Assembly (NCBI GenBank): GCA_019751475.1
Contig: JAIENH010000121.1
Span: forward strand, 1 to 11,659
Length of the DNA: 11,659 nt
Direction of reading: 5' to 3'
From: Cyclobacteriaceae bacterium
GTDB taxonomy: Bacteria; Bacteroidota; Bacteroidia; Cytophagales; Cyclobacteriaceae
Shown: positions 1-6,805 of the stretch, piece after piece
Position numbering within the stretch: position 1 is the first letter of the stretch
Layout of the letters: each line of letters starts with the position of its first letter
Program-made: the position numbers and the translations under genes
The notes under the pieces: model-generated
Database searches by the model: none
What the model was told of the DNA's origin: nothing
What the model saw: the letters and a program-made list of their open reading frames with translations, nothing else

Positions 1-2214
1 TTCGAAGTAGTTCTCATCGGTGATTTTTTCAAAGTTCTCCTGGATGATGTGCGACCCGATGTTGGTAGTCATGATGATGATCGTGTTCTTAAAATTGGCC
101 ACGCGACCTTTGTTGTCGGTGAGCCTTCCATCATCCAATACTTGTAATAAAATGTTGAACACATCGGGGTGCGCTTTTTCAATTTCATCCAGCAACACAA
201 CCGAGTAGGGCTTTCTACGGATAGACTCTGTCAGTTGTCCGCCTTCATCGTAGCCCACATAGCCGGGAGGCGCACCAATCAGGCGGCTCACACTGTGGCG
301 CTCCTGGTATTCGCTCATGTCAATGCGCACCATGGCGTTCTCATCGTTGAAGAGATATTCCGCCAAGGCTTTCGATAATTCCGTTTTGCCCACACCCGTG
401 GTGCCCATAAAAATAAACGAGCCAATCGGTCGCTTGGGATCTTGTAGTCCCGCGCGACTTCTGCGCACAGCATCGCTCAACGCTTTTATAGCTTCCTCCT
501 GGCCGGCCACACGCTTGCTCAACTCGGCCTCAAGGCTCAAGAGTTTTTCGCGCTCGCTTTGCAGCATTTTTGAAACGGGTATGCCCCTCCACTTGGCTAC
601 CACTTCAGCAATGTCTTCGCTGTCCACCTCTTCTTTTAGCAACGAGCCATCACCTTGCAATGATTTAATGTTTTGTTGCAGGGCCTGGAGCCTCTTTTCT
701 GCTTCCGTTATTTTTCCATAGCGTATCTCCGCCACGCGACCGTAGTCACCGGCTTTCTCGGCCTGGTCGGCTTCGAACTTAAGCTTGTCAATAGATTCCT
801 TTTCTTTTTGAATGCCATGCACCACCTCTTTCTCGCTCTCCCATTTGGCTTTGAGGTCGTTTCGCTTTTCAGAAAGCTCTGCAATCTCTTTGCTCAGCAC
901 CGACTCTTTGTCTTTGTTCTTCTCCCTGCGGATGGCTTCGCGCTCTATCTCTAATTGCATAATCTTGCGGTTAAGCTCATCCAGCTCTTCTGGTACAGAG
1001 TCCATTTCAATCCGCAACTTGGAAGCTGCCTCGTCCATCAAATCAATGGCCTTGTCGGGAAGGAAGCGATCGGAAATGTAACGGTGAGACAGTTCTACCG
1101 CTGCAATGACTGCATCGTCTTTGATACGCACTCCGTGATGAAGTTCGTATTTGTCTTTAATCCCGCGAAGGATAGACACAGAGTCTTCCACGGAAGGCTC
1201 ATCCACCATCACAGCCTGAAAGCGTCTCTCTAATGCTTTGTCTTTCTCGATGTATTTCTGGTACTCTTTCAGTGTAGTGGCACCGATGGCATGAAGTTCA
1301 CCACGTGCCAGGGCCGGCTTCAAGAGGTTGGCCGCATCCATGGCACCTTCTCCGCCACCGCCCGCACCAATCAAGGTATGGATCTCGTCAATGAACAAGA
1401 TGATCTGACCGTTGGAGTCGGTCACTTCCTTGATCACCGCCTTGAGGCGTTCTTCAAATTCGCCTTTGTATTTGGCCCCGGCCACGAGCAAGCCCATGTC
1501 CAGGGAGATGAGAATTTTTTGTTTAAGATTTTCGGGCACATCACCGTTCACAATGCGCTGCGCCATGCCTTCCACGATAGCAGTTTTTCCTACACCTGGC
1601 TCGCCCAACAAAATTGGATTGTTCTTCGTTCTGCGGGCCAGTATTTGCAATACGCGCCTGATCTCTTCATCGCGACCAATCACAGGATCGATCTTGCCTT
1701 GCTTGGCCAGGTCGTTAAGATTTTTTGAATAGCGTTCCAGCGACTTGTATTTAGCTTCCGCGTTTTGATCGGTCACACGGGTATTGCCGCGCAATTCTTT
1801 TATGGCTTTGAGAAGCTCGGCCCGTGCAAAGCCGGCATCTTTCATTACGGAAGACACTTTGTCTTTCGTTTGCAACAGGGCCAGCAGCAAGTGTTCGACA
1901 GAGATGAACTCATCTTTCAACTCGCGCAGTTCTTTCTCAGCATTTTGCAACACTTGATTGGAAGTGTTTGACAAATAAGGTTGCGACCCCGATACTTTGG
2001 GGTAAGAGTTGAGCAATTCCTCCAGCCGTGATTCAAGCAACGTTTGATTGATGCCAGACTTCTTGCCGAGGTAGTCCATCACGTTTTGGTCGGTCTCCAC
2101 GATCGACTTCAGTAAATGGCCTGGCTCAATGGCCTGCTGCTGGCGGGCCATGGCTATCTCCGCTGATTTCTGTAGCGCCTCCTGAGATTTTATGGTGAAT
2201 TTTTCGAAGTTCAT
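1..2214 (-). CDS. clpB: ClpB, ATP-dependent protein disaggregase (C-terminus cut by window edge)
   Basis: ClpB is a hexameric cytosolic AAA+ chaperone that pulls polypeptides out of aggregates together with DnaK/DnaJ/GrpE. The reading frame is open from the ATG at 2214 to base 1, giving 738 codons; family members are usually about 860 residues, so roughly the last 120-130 (including sensor 2) lie outside. Visible in order: the Clp N-domain (about 1-145); NBD1 with Walker A GEPGVGKT (204-211), the pore-loop segment [11 protein letters not shown] (246-256), Walker B ILFIDE (272-277) and an ERR arginine-finger segment near 329; a charged coiled-coil middle domain (about 400-525), which separates ClpB from ClpA and ClpC; then NBD2 with Walker A GTTGVGKT (604-611) and Walker B LLDE (D676, E677). 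The motif spacing matches E. coli ClpB almost exactly. The start begins [14 protein letters not shown], typical of the family, and has an AGGAGG upstream. No CIRCE-like operator is seen. Confidence 0.97.
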   Translation of the reverse strand, partial: MNFEKFTIKSQEALQKSAEIAMARQQQAIEPGHLLKSIVETDQNVMDYLGKKSGINQTLLESRLEELLNSYPKVSGSQPYLSNTSNQVLQNAEKELRELKDEFISVEHLLLALLQTKDKVSSVMKDAGFARAELLKAIKELRGNTRVTDQNAEAKYKSLERYSKNLNDLAKQGKIDPVIGRDEEIRRVLQILARRTKNNPILLGEPGVGKTAIVEGMAQRIVNGDVPENLKQKILISLDMGLLVAGAKYKGEFEERLKAVIKEVTDSNGQIILFIDEIHTLIGAGGGGEGAMDAANLLKPALARGELHAIGATTLKEYQKYIEKDKALERRFQAVMVDEPSVEDSVSILRGIKDKYELHHGVRIKDDAVIAAVELSHRYISDRFLPDKAIDLMDEAASKLRIEMDSVPEELDELNRKIMQLEIEREAIRREKNKDKESVLSKEIAELSEKRNDLKAKWESEKEVVHGIQKEKESIDKLKFEADQAEKAGDYGRVAEIRYGKITEAEKRLQALQQNIKSLQGDGSLLKEEVDSEDIAEVVAKWRGIPVSKMLQSEREKLLSLEAELSKRVAGQEEAIKALSDAVRRSRAGLQDPKRPIGSFIFMGTTGVGKTELSKALAEYLFNDENAMVRIDMSEYQERHSVSRLIGAPPGYVGYDEGGQLTESIRRKPYSVVLLDEIEKAHPDVFNILLQVLDDGRLTDNKGRVANFKNTIIIMTTNIGSHIIQENFEKITDENYFE

Positions 2215-2226
2215 ACGCTTTGTTAT

Positions 2227-2232
2227 CCTCCT
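2227..2232 (-). promoter_or_regulatory. Shine-Dalgarno-like AGGAGG before clpB
   Basis: On the minus strand AGGAGG lies 12 bases before the clpB ATG. This is a perfect core but a rather long spacer. It stands out because the glycogen synthase, DegT, GT117 and methyltransferase genes here have no comparable sequence, in line with the weak use of Shine-Dalgarno pairing in Bacteroidota. It supports the start at 2214. Whether it functions is not shown by the sequence. Confidence 0.5.
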
Positions 2233-2298
2233 GGCGCGATGTCGTCAAATCATTGACCAATCAGGTTCTATGAAGGTTTTAGGAAATTTTGGCGCGAT
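2232..2298 (-). promoter_or_regulatory. clpB upstream region with a 9-base direct repeat
   Basis: The bases TGGCGCGAT occur twice on the plus strand, at 2232-2240 and 2290-2298 (ATCGCGCCA read towards clpB), both within 85 bases of the clpB start. Between them is a small inverted repeat, GTCAA-N4-TTGAC (2244-2257). These could be a regulator-binding pair in the promoter or leader of a heat-shock gene. They match no operator that I recognise, and no TTTG/TAnnTTTG promoter with good spacing was found here for clpB. Confidence 0.25.
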
Positions 2299-2340
2299 CT
2301 ACGGGCAAATCGGTAAAATTTATGACAAATTGACTCTTAA

Positions 2341-2510
2341 TTGGAGCTACGCAAAACAAAACCACTCGTCAAATTGAGTCCGATAAGTATCGGACTGTCG
2401 AAATTGGCTTTGCAAAGCTGAAAAGGACTTCGACATGCCTGCCTTGCCGAAGCGGCTACGCGCAGGCAGGCTCAGTCGGACACTCGAAGAATGGTTTTGC
2501 GTAACTCCAT
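2341..2510. mobile_element. 170-base MITE-like inverted-repeat element flanked by TTAA
   Basis: The left end TTGGAGCTACGCAAAAC (2341-2357) and the reverse complement of the right end, ATGGAGTTACGCAAAAC (2510-2494), match at 15 of 17 positions. Weaker pairing continues inward to GTCCGA (2378-2383) against TCGGAC (2477-2482). Inside are three compact palindromes: AGTCCGATA/TATCGGACT with a 2-base loop (2377-2396), GCTTTGCAAAGC (2407-2418), and GCCTGCCT/AGGCAGGC (2437-2444 with 2464-2471) enclosing GCCG/CGGC. TTAA lies directly at both outer edges (2337-2340, 2511-2514), as a 4-base target duplication would. No transposase or credible protein is inside, so it would have to be non-autonomous. A REP-like or structured regulatory repeat is the alternative. 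It sits between the divergent clpB and glycogen synthase genes, 126 bases from one start and 102 from the other. Confidence 0.6.
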
Positions 2511-2564
2511 TTAAATTAAAATGCACTTGAACCCAACCCAATCCTCAATCATTGTATAACTGTA

Positions 2565-2596
2565 TTTGATCGCCATTGAAATAGAGTGTAGCTTTT
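2565..2596 (+). promoter_or_regulatory. Candidate Bacteroidota-type promoter of the glycogen synthase gene
   Basis: TTTG (2565-2568) is followed after 20 bases by TAGCTTTT (2589-2596), a 7 of 8 match to the TAnnTTTG -7 element of the Bacteroidota primary sigma factor. Transcription would start near 2603 and leave about a 10-base leader before the ATG at 2613. This geometry is close to that of the candidate upp promoter. It also argues against the in-frame TTG at 2595 as the start, because that codon would lie in the promoter. Confidence 0.4.
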
Positions 2597-2612
2597 GATT
2601 TCAAAATCGCCC

Positions 2613-4430
2613 ATGGCAAAACAAGCTAAATCCACCCACGACTTTCCACAGGCAATGCTCATTGAGGTAGCGTGGGAGGTGTGTAACCAGGTGGGTGGAA
2701 TCTATACGGTGATTCGCTCCAAGGCCCCGGCTATGGCTGAGCACGTGAACGGCCCGTTTTGCATGATCGGCCCCTACATGGGCAAAAATATTCAGGCAGA
2801 ACTCGAACCGCTTGATGATGTGGAAGACGCATTTGGTCAGGCGGCAGCCAACCTGCGCAAAAAAGGGTACGATGTGTATTATGCAGAGTGGCTCATTACT
2901 GGCAAACCGCGCGTGGTGCTGCTCAATCCAAATGTAATTGAAGACAAGGCACTGAGCGTGATCAAATATTTATTGTGGAAGAATCACGGCATTGGCACAC
3001 CCGACCAACATGCATTGATTAACCAGGTAGTGGCCTTTGGCTATCTCACTAAATTGTTTTTTGATGAGTTGGTAAGGCTCGTGGGCAAAGATCAACCCAT
3101 ACTTGCTCATTTTCATGAATGGATGGCCGGCTTGCCGATACTGGATATGAAGCGGGAGAAGATGCCGGTGAAGACTGTTTTCACCACACATGCTACGCAG
3201 CTGGGCAGACATCTGGCCATCAACTCGCCACTGTTTTATGCTCACCTGCCTTTCTTCAACCGCGAAGTAGAAGCAAAGCGATTTGGCGTGGTAACGGAAG
3301 AGGCCATCGAATTCGGCTGCGCACAAAGCTGCGATGTGTTTACAACGGTGAGCGATGTAACCGCCCGCGAGTGCAAACATCTGCTCAAGCGCAAACCGGA
3401 AGTGATTGTTCCCAATGGACTGAACATCGAGCGATTTGAAGCGCTGCATGAATTTCAAAACCTGCATGCTCTTTATAAAAAGGAAATTCATGAGTTTGTG
3501 ATGGGTCATTTCTTTCACAGCTACACCTTCGACCTGAATAAAACCATTTATCTTTTTACTTCTGGCCGCTATGAATTCAGAAACAAAGGATTTGACCTTA
3601 CCCTGGAGGCACTCTGGCACCTGAATGAAAAACTGAAAGCCGAAAAGGCCGACATGACGGTGGTGATGTTCTTTGTCACTAAGCGAGAATACTACAGCAT
3701 CAAACCCGAGGTATTGCAATCGAGGGCGATGATGGAAGAGATACGTCAGACGTGCGAAGCTATTGAAAAGGAAATTGGCAAGGGATTGTTCTATGCCTCC
3801 ACCACGCGACAAGACAACCGACTGCCCAACCTCAACGATTTTGTAGAAGACTATTGGAAGTTGCGCTACCGAAGAACAATCCAAAGCTGGAAGAGTAACA
3901 AGCTGCCGTTGGTGGTCACACACAAACTCACCAATGAAGAAGGAGATGATATTTTGCAGTTTTTGGTAAGAAGAAATTTGATGAACCGCCCGGAGGACAA
4001 AGTGAAAATTGTCTATCACCCCGATTTCATAACATCTACCAATCCGCTTTTTGGAATGGACTACAGCCAGTTTGTGCGTGGATGTCACTTAGGGGTGTTC
4101 CCCAGTTACTATGAGCCGTGGGGATATACGCCCCTCGAATGTCTTGCCAGCGGTGTACCTTCTGTCACAAGTGACTTGTCAGGGTTTGGCGACTACCTCA
4201 CACAAAACTTCCCGGACTATGAGAAGAATGGCATGTTTGTGATTGAGCGGGGCAAGCGCACCTTCGACTGGAGTGCACGGCAACTGTCTGTATCACTACA
4301 TCGGTTTCTTACCCAATCGCGCAGGGAGCGCATCATGCAGCGAAACAATGTGGAAAACTATTCAGCCGCCTTCGACTGGAAAAATCTTATTAAACACTAT
4401 CGGCAGGCCTACGAGTTGGCTGCACAATAA
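2613..4430 (+). CDS. Glycogen synthase, eukaryote-like GT3 type
   Basis: This enzyme adds glucose from a nucleotide sugar to the non-reducing ends of alpha-1,4-glucan, making cytosolic storage glycogen. The 605-residue protein matches the GT3 family (fungal/animal glycogen synthase) rather than bacterial GT5 GlgA. It has the N-terminal VGGIYTVIRSKA loop (27-38), HFHEWMAG (166-173), TTHATQLGR (191-199), the SGRYEFRNKGFD hinge (317-328), and YYEPWGYTPLEC with the E-x7-E catalytic pair E501/E509, then GVPSVTSDLSGFG (514-526). It is about 100 residues shorter than yeast or animal enzymes because their phosphorylated C-terminal tail is absent. The helix SRRERIMQRN (569-578) keeps part of the arginine cluster that binds glucose-6-phosphate in eukaryotic enzymes. 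The ATG at 2613 was chosen over an in-frame TTG at 2595, which falls inside the candidate promoter. No other glycogen gene is adjacent. UDP-glucose as donor is inferred from the family. Confidence 0.93.
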   Translation: MAKQAKSTHDFPQAMLIEVAWEVCNQVGGIYTVIRSKAPAMAEHVNGPFCMIGPYMGKNIQAELEPLDDVEDAFGQAAANLRKKGYDVYYAEWLITGKPRVVLLNPNVIEDKALSVIKYLLWKNHGIGTPDQHALINQVVAFGYLTKLFFDELVRLVGKDQPILAHFHEWMAGLPILDMKREKMPVKTVFTTHATQLGRHLAINSPLFYAHLPFFNREVEAKRFGVVTEEAIEFGCAQSCDVFTTVSDVTARECKHLLKRKPEVIVPNGLNIERFEALHEFQNLHALYKKEIHEFVMGHFFHSYTFDLNKTIYLFTSGRYEFRNKGFDLTLEALWHLNEKLKAEKADMTVVMFFVTKREYYSIKPEVLQSRAMMEEIRQTCEAIEKEIGKGLFYASTTRQDNRLPNLNDFVEDYWKLRYRRTIQSWKSNKLPLVVTHKLTNEEGDDILQFLVRRNLMNRPEDKVKIVYHPDFITSTNPLFGMDYSQFVRGCHLGVFPSYYEPWGYTPLECLASGVPSVTSDLSGFGDYLTQNFPDYEKNGMFVIERGKRTFDWSARQLSVSLHRFLTQSRRERIMQRNNVENYSAAFDWKNLIKHYRQAYELAAQ

Positions 4431-4435
4431 TTTTT

Positions 4436-4465
4436 TTTGATTCATCGTCTTTCTATCTAAATTTC
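4436..4465 (+). promoter_or_regulatory. Candidate Bacteroidota-type promoter of upp
   Basis: TTTG (4436-4439, at the end of an eight-T run) is followed after 18 bases by TAAATTTC (4458-4465), a 7 of 8 match to TAnnTTTG. Transcription would start near 4472, an 11-base leader before the ATG at 4483. If real, upp and the overlapping membrane-protein gene form their own unit separate from the glycogen synthase gene. Confidence 0.45.
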
Positions 4466-4482
4466 TTGCCGCAGACTAATTC

Positions 4483-5130
4483 ATGATTGTTCACTCGCTA
4501 GGAGATACCGCGTCTATCGCAAACCGCTTTATGGCGGAACTGCGCGATGAGGCTATTCAAAAAGACCGCTTGCGATTTCGCCATAACCTCACGCGCCTGG
4601 GTGAAATCATGGCGTACGAAATTTCTAAGACCCTAACCTATAGCCCGGCAATAGTAAAAACTTCGTTGGGCTCTGCGAATGTACCGTTGCCCCAAACGGA
4701 TGTAGTGCTGATGACGGTGCTCCGGGCCGGTTTGCCCTTTCTACAGGGATTTCAAAATTACTTTGACAAGGCGGATGTAGGCTTCATCGGGGCATTCAGA
4801 AAAGAAGGAGGTGAGGAATTATCCATTCAAACGGGCTATGTGGGTGCTCCCTCGTTAGAAAACAAAACGCTGATTTTGATCGACACCATGCTGGCCACCG
4901 GCAAATCTATTACCGAGACTATCAAGACGTTGGCAAACCACGGCAGGCCTGCGGCTCTTCATCTTGCGTCTGTCATTGCTGCGCCCGAGGGCATCGACTA
5001 TCTTCGCCACGCGGTACCGGCCATTTCACATTTGTGGACCTTTTCTATTGATGAGCGACTGAACGGGAATTTTTATATCGTGCCAGGCCTGGGCGATGCG
5101 GGTGATTTAAGTTTTGGGGAGAAGTTATGA
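4483..5130 (+). CDS. upp: Uracil phosphoribosyltransferase
   Basis: Upp converts uracil and PRPP to UMP and pyrophosphate in cytosolic pyrimidine salvage. The 215-residue length is normal for the family. The PRPP-binding loop is ILIDTMLATGKS (131-142). The usual bacterial form is D-P-M-L-A-T-G-G-S, so Thr replaces Pro and Lys replaces the second Gly. The flexible-loop segment TVLRAGLPFLQG (78-89) and the C-terminal uracil-recognition segment YIVPGLGDAGDLSFG (198-212) are both present and diagnostic. The N-terminus (MIVHSLGDTASIANRFMAELRD) resembles other Bacteroidota uracil phosphoribosyltransferases and lacks the KHP start of the E. coli protein. Its TGA overlaps the ATG of the following membrane protein (ATGA), so the two are probably translationally coupled. 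PyrR is less likely, given the C-terminal motif. Confidence 0.92.
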   Translation: MIVHSLGDTASIANRFMAELRDEAIQKDRLRFRHNLTRLGEIMAYEISKTLTYSPAIVKTSLGSANVPLPQTDVVLMTVLRAGLPFLQGFQNYFDKADVGFIGAFRKEGGEELSIQTGYVGAPSLENKTLILIDTMLATGKSITETIKTLANHGRPAALHLASVIAAPEGIDYLRHAVPAISHLWTFSIDERLNGNFYIVPGLGDAGDLSFGEKL

Positions 5131-5582
5131 TGGAGGAGATACTGAAGGCTATTCCTGTTTTTTTGTCGGCCATGCTCAAGTTTATCCTGGGGCCGATGTT
5201 TGGTTTTGCTGCCCGGCTTCATTTCGTTACCACGGTGCTCGTCACCATTGGCGCTATGATGACAGTGGTCGTTGCTCTTACGTACTTCGGTGGATGGGTG
5301 CGCACGCGCATCATGGATCGCTTTTTTAACAAGAAGAAAAAATTTACACCCGGAAACCGGAGGTTTGTGGTCATTTGGAAAAAATATGGATTGGTAGGTG
5401 TGGCATTTTTGACTCCTTTGTTTCTCACGCCCATCGGGGGCACGTTGCTGGCGGTGAGTTCAGGCAGCCCAAAAGAGAAAATCATTCTTTACATGCTCAT
5501 CAGCGCTTCAGCCTGGGCGCTTATTTTTAGCACCATCATTTATTTTGTGGGTGGCGAAGTGCTGCCTGACTTTGTACGGTAG
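5127..5582 (+). CDS. Small four-helix membrane protein, possibly small multidrug-export (PF06695) like
   Basis: This is a 151-residue, very hydrophobic protein with probable membrane segments near 9-28, 33-56, 87-110 and 118-142. A strongly basic cytoplasmic loop lies between the second and third (RTRIMDRFFNKKKKFTPGNRR, about 59-79), which suggests loop-in topology. The stretch YGLVGVAFLTPLFLTPIGGTLLAV (87-110), with Pro and Gly breaking a hydrophobic helix, recalls the re-entrant-type segments of the PF06695 'small multi-drug export' family and, more distantly, DedA proteins. I do not recognise it firmly, and the family's export role is itself poorly established. There are two adjacent ATG codons (5127 and 5130). 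The first overlaps the upp stop as ATGA, with GGGGAGAAG (5116-5124) just upstream. The coupling suggests co-expression with upp, but no functional link to uracil salvage can be read from the sequence. Confidence 0.8.
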   Translation: MMEEILKAIPVFLSAMLKFILGPMFGFAARLHFVTTVLVTIGAMMTVVVALTYFGGWVRTRIMDRFFNKKKKFTPGNRRFVVIWKKYGLVGVAFLTPLFLTPIGGTLLAVSSGSPKEKIILYMLISASAWALIFSTIIYFVGGEVLPDFVR

Positions 5583-5585
5583 TGC

Positions 5586-6692
5586 TTATTTTTTGAAAAA
5601 TCGTTTTACCTGATCCACCATGTAATTCGTATTTTCTTCACCCATACCCGGCCACAAGGGTAAACTAAGAATTTGGTGGCATATTTTTTCCGTTACCGGA
5701 AAGCTACCGCTTGCATAACCCCTTCTGGCAAATGCTTTCTGTAAATGCGGAGGCAGGGGGTAGTGAATGTCCATCTCGATTTCCTGTTGTTGCAAGAAGC
5801 TGCGCAAGCTATCTCGCTTTTGTGTAGTAGCTACCAAGAGATGATAGACGGAATAAACAGAGGAGGCATCTTCAGGAAAGAATAAATCGCCCACACCGAT
5901 TAGTTCTCGCTGTATTTTATGAGCAAGTGTTCTTCTTTCTTCATTCCATGCATCAAGGTGCCGAAGTTTAACGCGGAGAAAAGCTGCTTGCAATTCATCC
6001 AGTCTTGAATTGATTCCGATCACTTCATGCTGAAAGCGTGCTGTTGATCCATAGTTTCTAAATGACCGTGCCTTCTGATTAAGCTCATAATCGTTGGTGG
6101 TGATGGCCCCGCCATCGCCCAAGGCTCCAAGATTTTTTGTTGGGTAGAAACTGGTGGCGTTAATATGCCCAACGCTGCCGGTCTTCTTTCCGGAAATGGC
6201 TGCACCATGACCTTGTGCATTGTCCTCCACAACAAAAATATTCTTTGACGAAGCAAAGTCAACGATACGCTCAAGGTCTGCCGGTCGGCCGTATAGGTTT
6301 ACAGGCACAATCGCTTTTGTCTTGCGCGACACCAGTGGAGCTATGGTATCAACGGTAACGTTAAATGTTTTTTCATCTACGTCAGCTGCAACGATGGTAG
6401 CACCCGTGCGGGCCACGGCCATCCATGTAGGAGCGCAGGTGAGAGCAGGCACAATCACTTCATCTCCGGACCCGATGCCCAACACCGACAGGGCAATGGT
6501 GAGGGCGTCCATACCATTCGCGACAGCGATACAATGACGCGTGCCGGAGTATTCGGCATAAGCCTGCTCAAAGGCTTTCACTTCTTTTCCCAAAATATAC
6601 TGGCTGCCATCCAGCACCTTTTTGAAACCCTTTTCCAGTTCTTCGCGAATAAGTTCCTGCTGGGGTTGCAAGGAAAGAAACGGTACCCTCAT
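5586..6692 (-). CDS. DegT/DnrJ/EryC1/StrS-family PLP aminotransferase
   Basis: A 368-residue fold-type I PLP enzyme of the family that transfers an amino group, usually from glutamate, to a keto group on a nucleotide-linked sugar for surface glycan or lipopolysaccharide precursors. Visible: the opening MRVPFLSLQPQ with GSQYILGKEVKAFEQAYAEYSG; ANGMDAL (58-64), which binds the cofactor phosphate; VEDNAQGHGA (155-164) with D157 facing the pyridine nitrogen and Q160; SFYPTKNLGALGDGG (181-195) with K186 as the Schiff-base lysine; and GINSRLDELQA (226-236). The length is usual and all key residues are present. The pattern resembles the QdtB/FdtB-type 3-keto-sugar aminotransferases, but the exact sugar cannot be assigned. 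No sugar dehydratase, acetyltransferase or glycosyltransferase operon surrounds it, which is unusual for this family. It converges on the previous gene with only 3 bases between stop codons. Confidence 0.9.
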   Translation of the reverse strand: MRVPFLSLQPQQELIREELEKGFKKVLDGSQYILGKEVKAFEQAYAEYSGTRHCIAVANGMDALTIALSVLGIGSGDEVIVPALTCAPTWMAVARTGATIVAADVDEKTFNVTVDTIAPLVSRKTKAIVPVNLYGRPADLERIVDFASSKNIFVVEDNAQGHGAAISGKKTGSVGHINATSFYPTKNLGALGDGGAITTNDYELNQKARSFRNYGSTARFQHEVIGINSRLDELQAAFLRVKLRHLDAWNEERRTLAHKIQRELIGVGDLFFPEDASSVYSVYHLLVATTQKRDSLRSFLQQQEIEMDIHYPLPPHLQKAFARRGYASGSFPVTEKICHQILSLPLWPGMGEENTNYMVDQVKRFFKK

Positions 6693-6697
6693 ACCTG

Positions 6698-6728
6698 CGA
6701 AGGTAAGAACAGCGTTTTATCAGCCAAA
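6698..6728 (-). promoter_or_regulatory. Candidate promoter of the aminotransferase gene, possibly leaderless
   Basis: Read on the minus strand, TTTG (6728-6725) is followed after 19 bases by TACCTTCG (6705-6698), 7 of 8 to TAnnTTTG. The -7 element ends only 5 bases before the ATG at 6692, so transcription would start at or next to the start codon. The N-terminus MRVPFLSLQ is typical of the family, so a later start codon is unlikely. This is a pattern match only. Confidence 0.35.
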
Positions 6729-6757
6729 CCCGAAAAAATGACAATTGCTGGCGTGGG

Positions 6758-6778
6758 ACTATCGACTATTGACTATTT
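6758..6778. repeat. Three tandem heptamers ACTAT(C/T)(G/T) upstream of the GT117-type gene
   Basis: ACTATCG, ACTATTG and ACTATTT follow one another without spacing in the 113-base divergent gap between the aminotransferase and the GT117-type gene. They end 27 bases before the ATG at 6806. They could be a regulator-binding array or a fragment of a dispersed intergenic repeat. The last copy also gives TATTTTCG (6774-6781), a poor -7 match without a well-spaced -33 partner. Confidence 0.35.
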
Positions 6779-6805
6779 TCGCCCCTTCAAGTTTTTTATA
6801 CACGC

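Noticed and set aside
2347..2541. A 64-codon open frame on the minus strand through the repeat element
   Set aside because: It reads across the palindromes and the right terminal repeat, has low-complexity content typical of translated repeats, and has no recognisable domain.
2595..2612. TTG at 2595 as the glycogen synthase start
   Set aside because: It adds only six residues, falls inside the candidate promoter, and the ATG at 2613 gives the expected N-terminus.
2970..4088. A 372-codon open frame on the minus strand
   Set aside because: It lies wholly antisense to the glycogen synthase gene, whose product is conserved throughout. The antisense product resembles no family and is a codon-bias shadow.
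4403..4438. A possible terminator: GCAGGCC/GGCTGC stem followed by eight T residues after the glycogen synthase gene
   Set aside because: The stem is only 6 pairs with a bulge, lies in the coding end, and is separated from the T-run by 7 bases. The T-run is better explained as part of the candidate upp promoter.
4941..4952. Palindrome GCAGGCCTGC within upp, sharing CGGCAGGCCT with 4401-4410
   Set aside because: It is a short GC-rich match in coding sequence, explained by ordinary codons and too short to call a repeat family.
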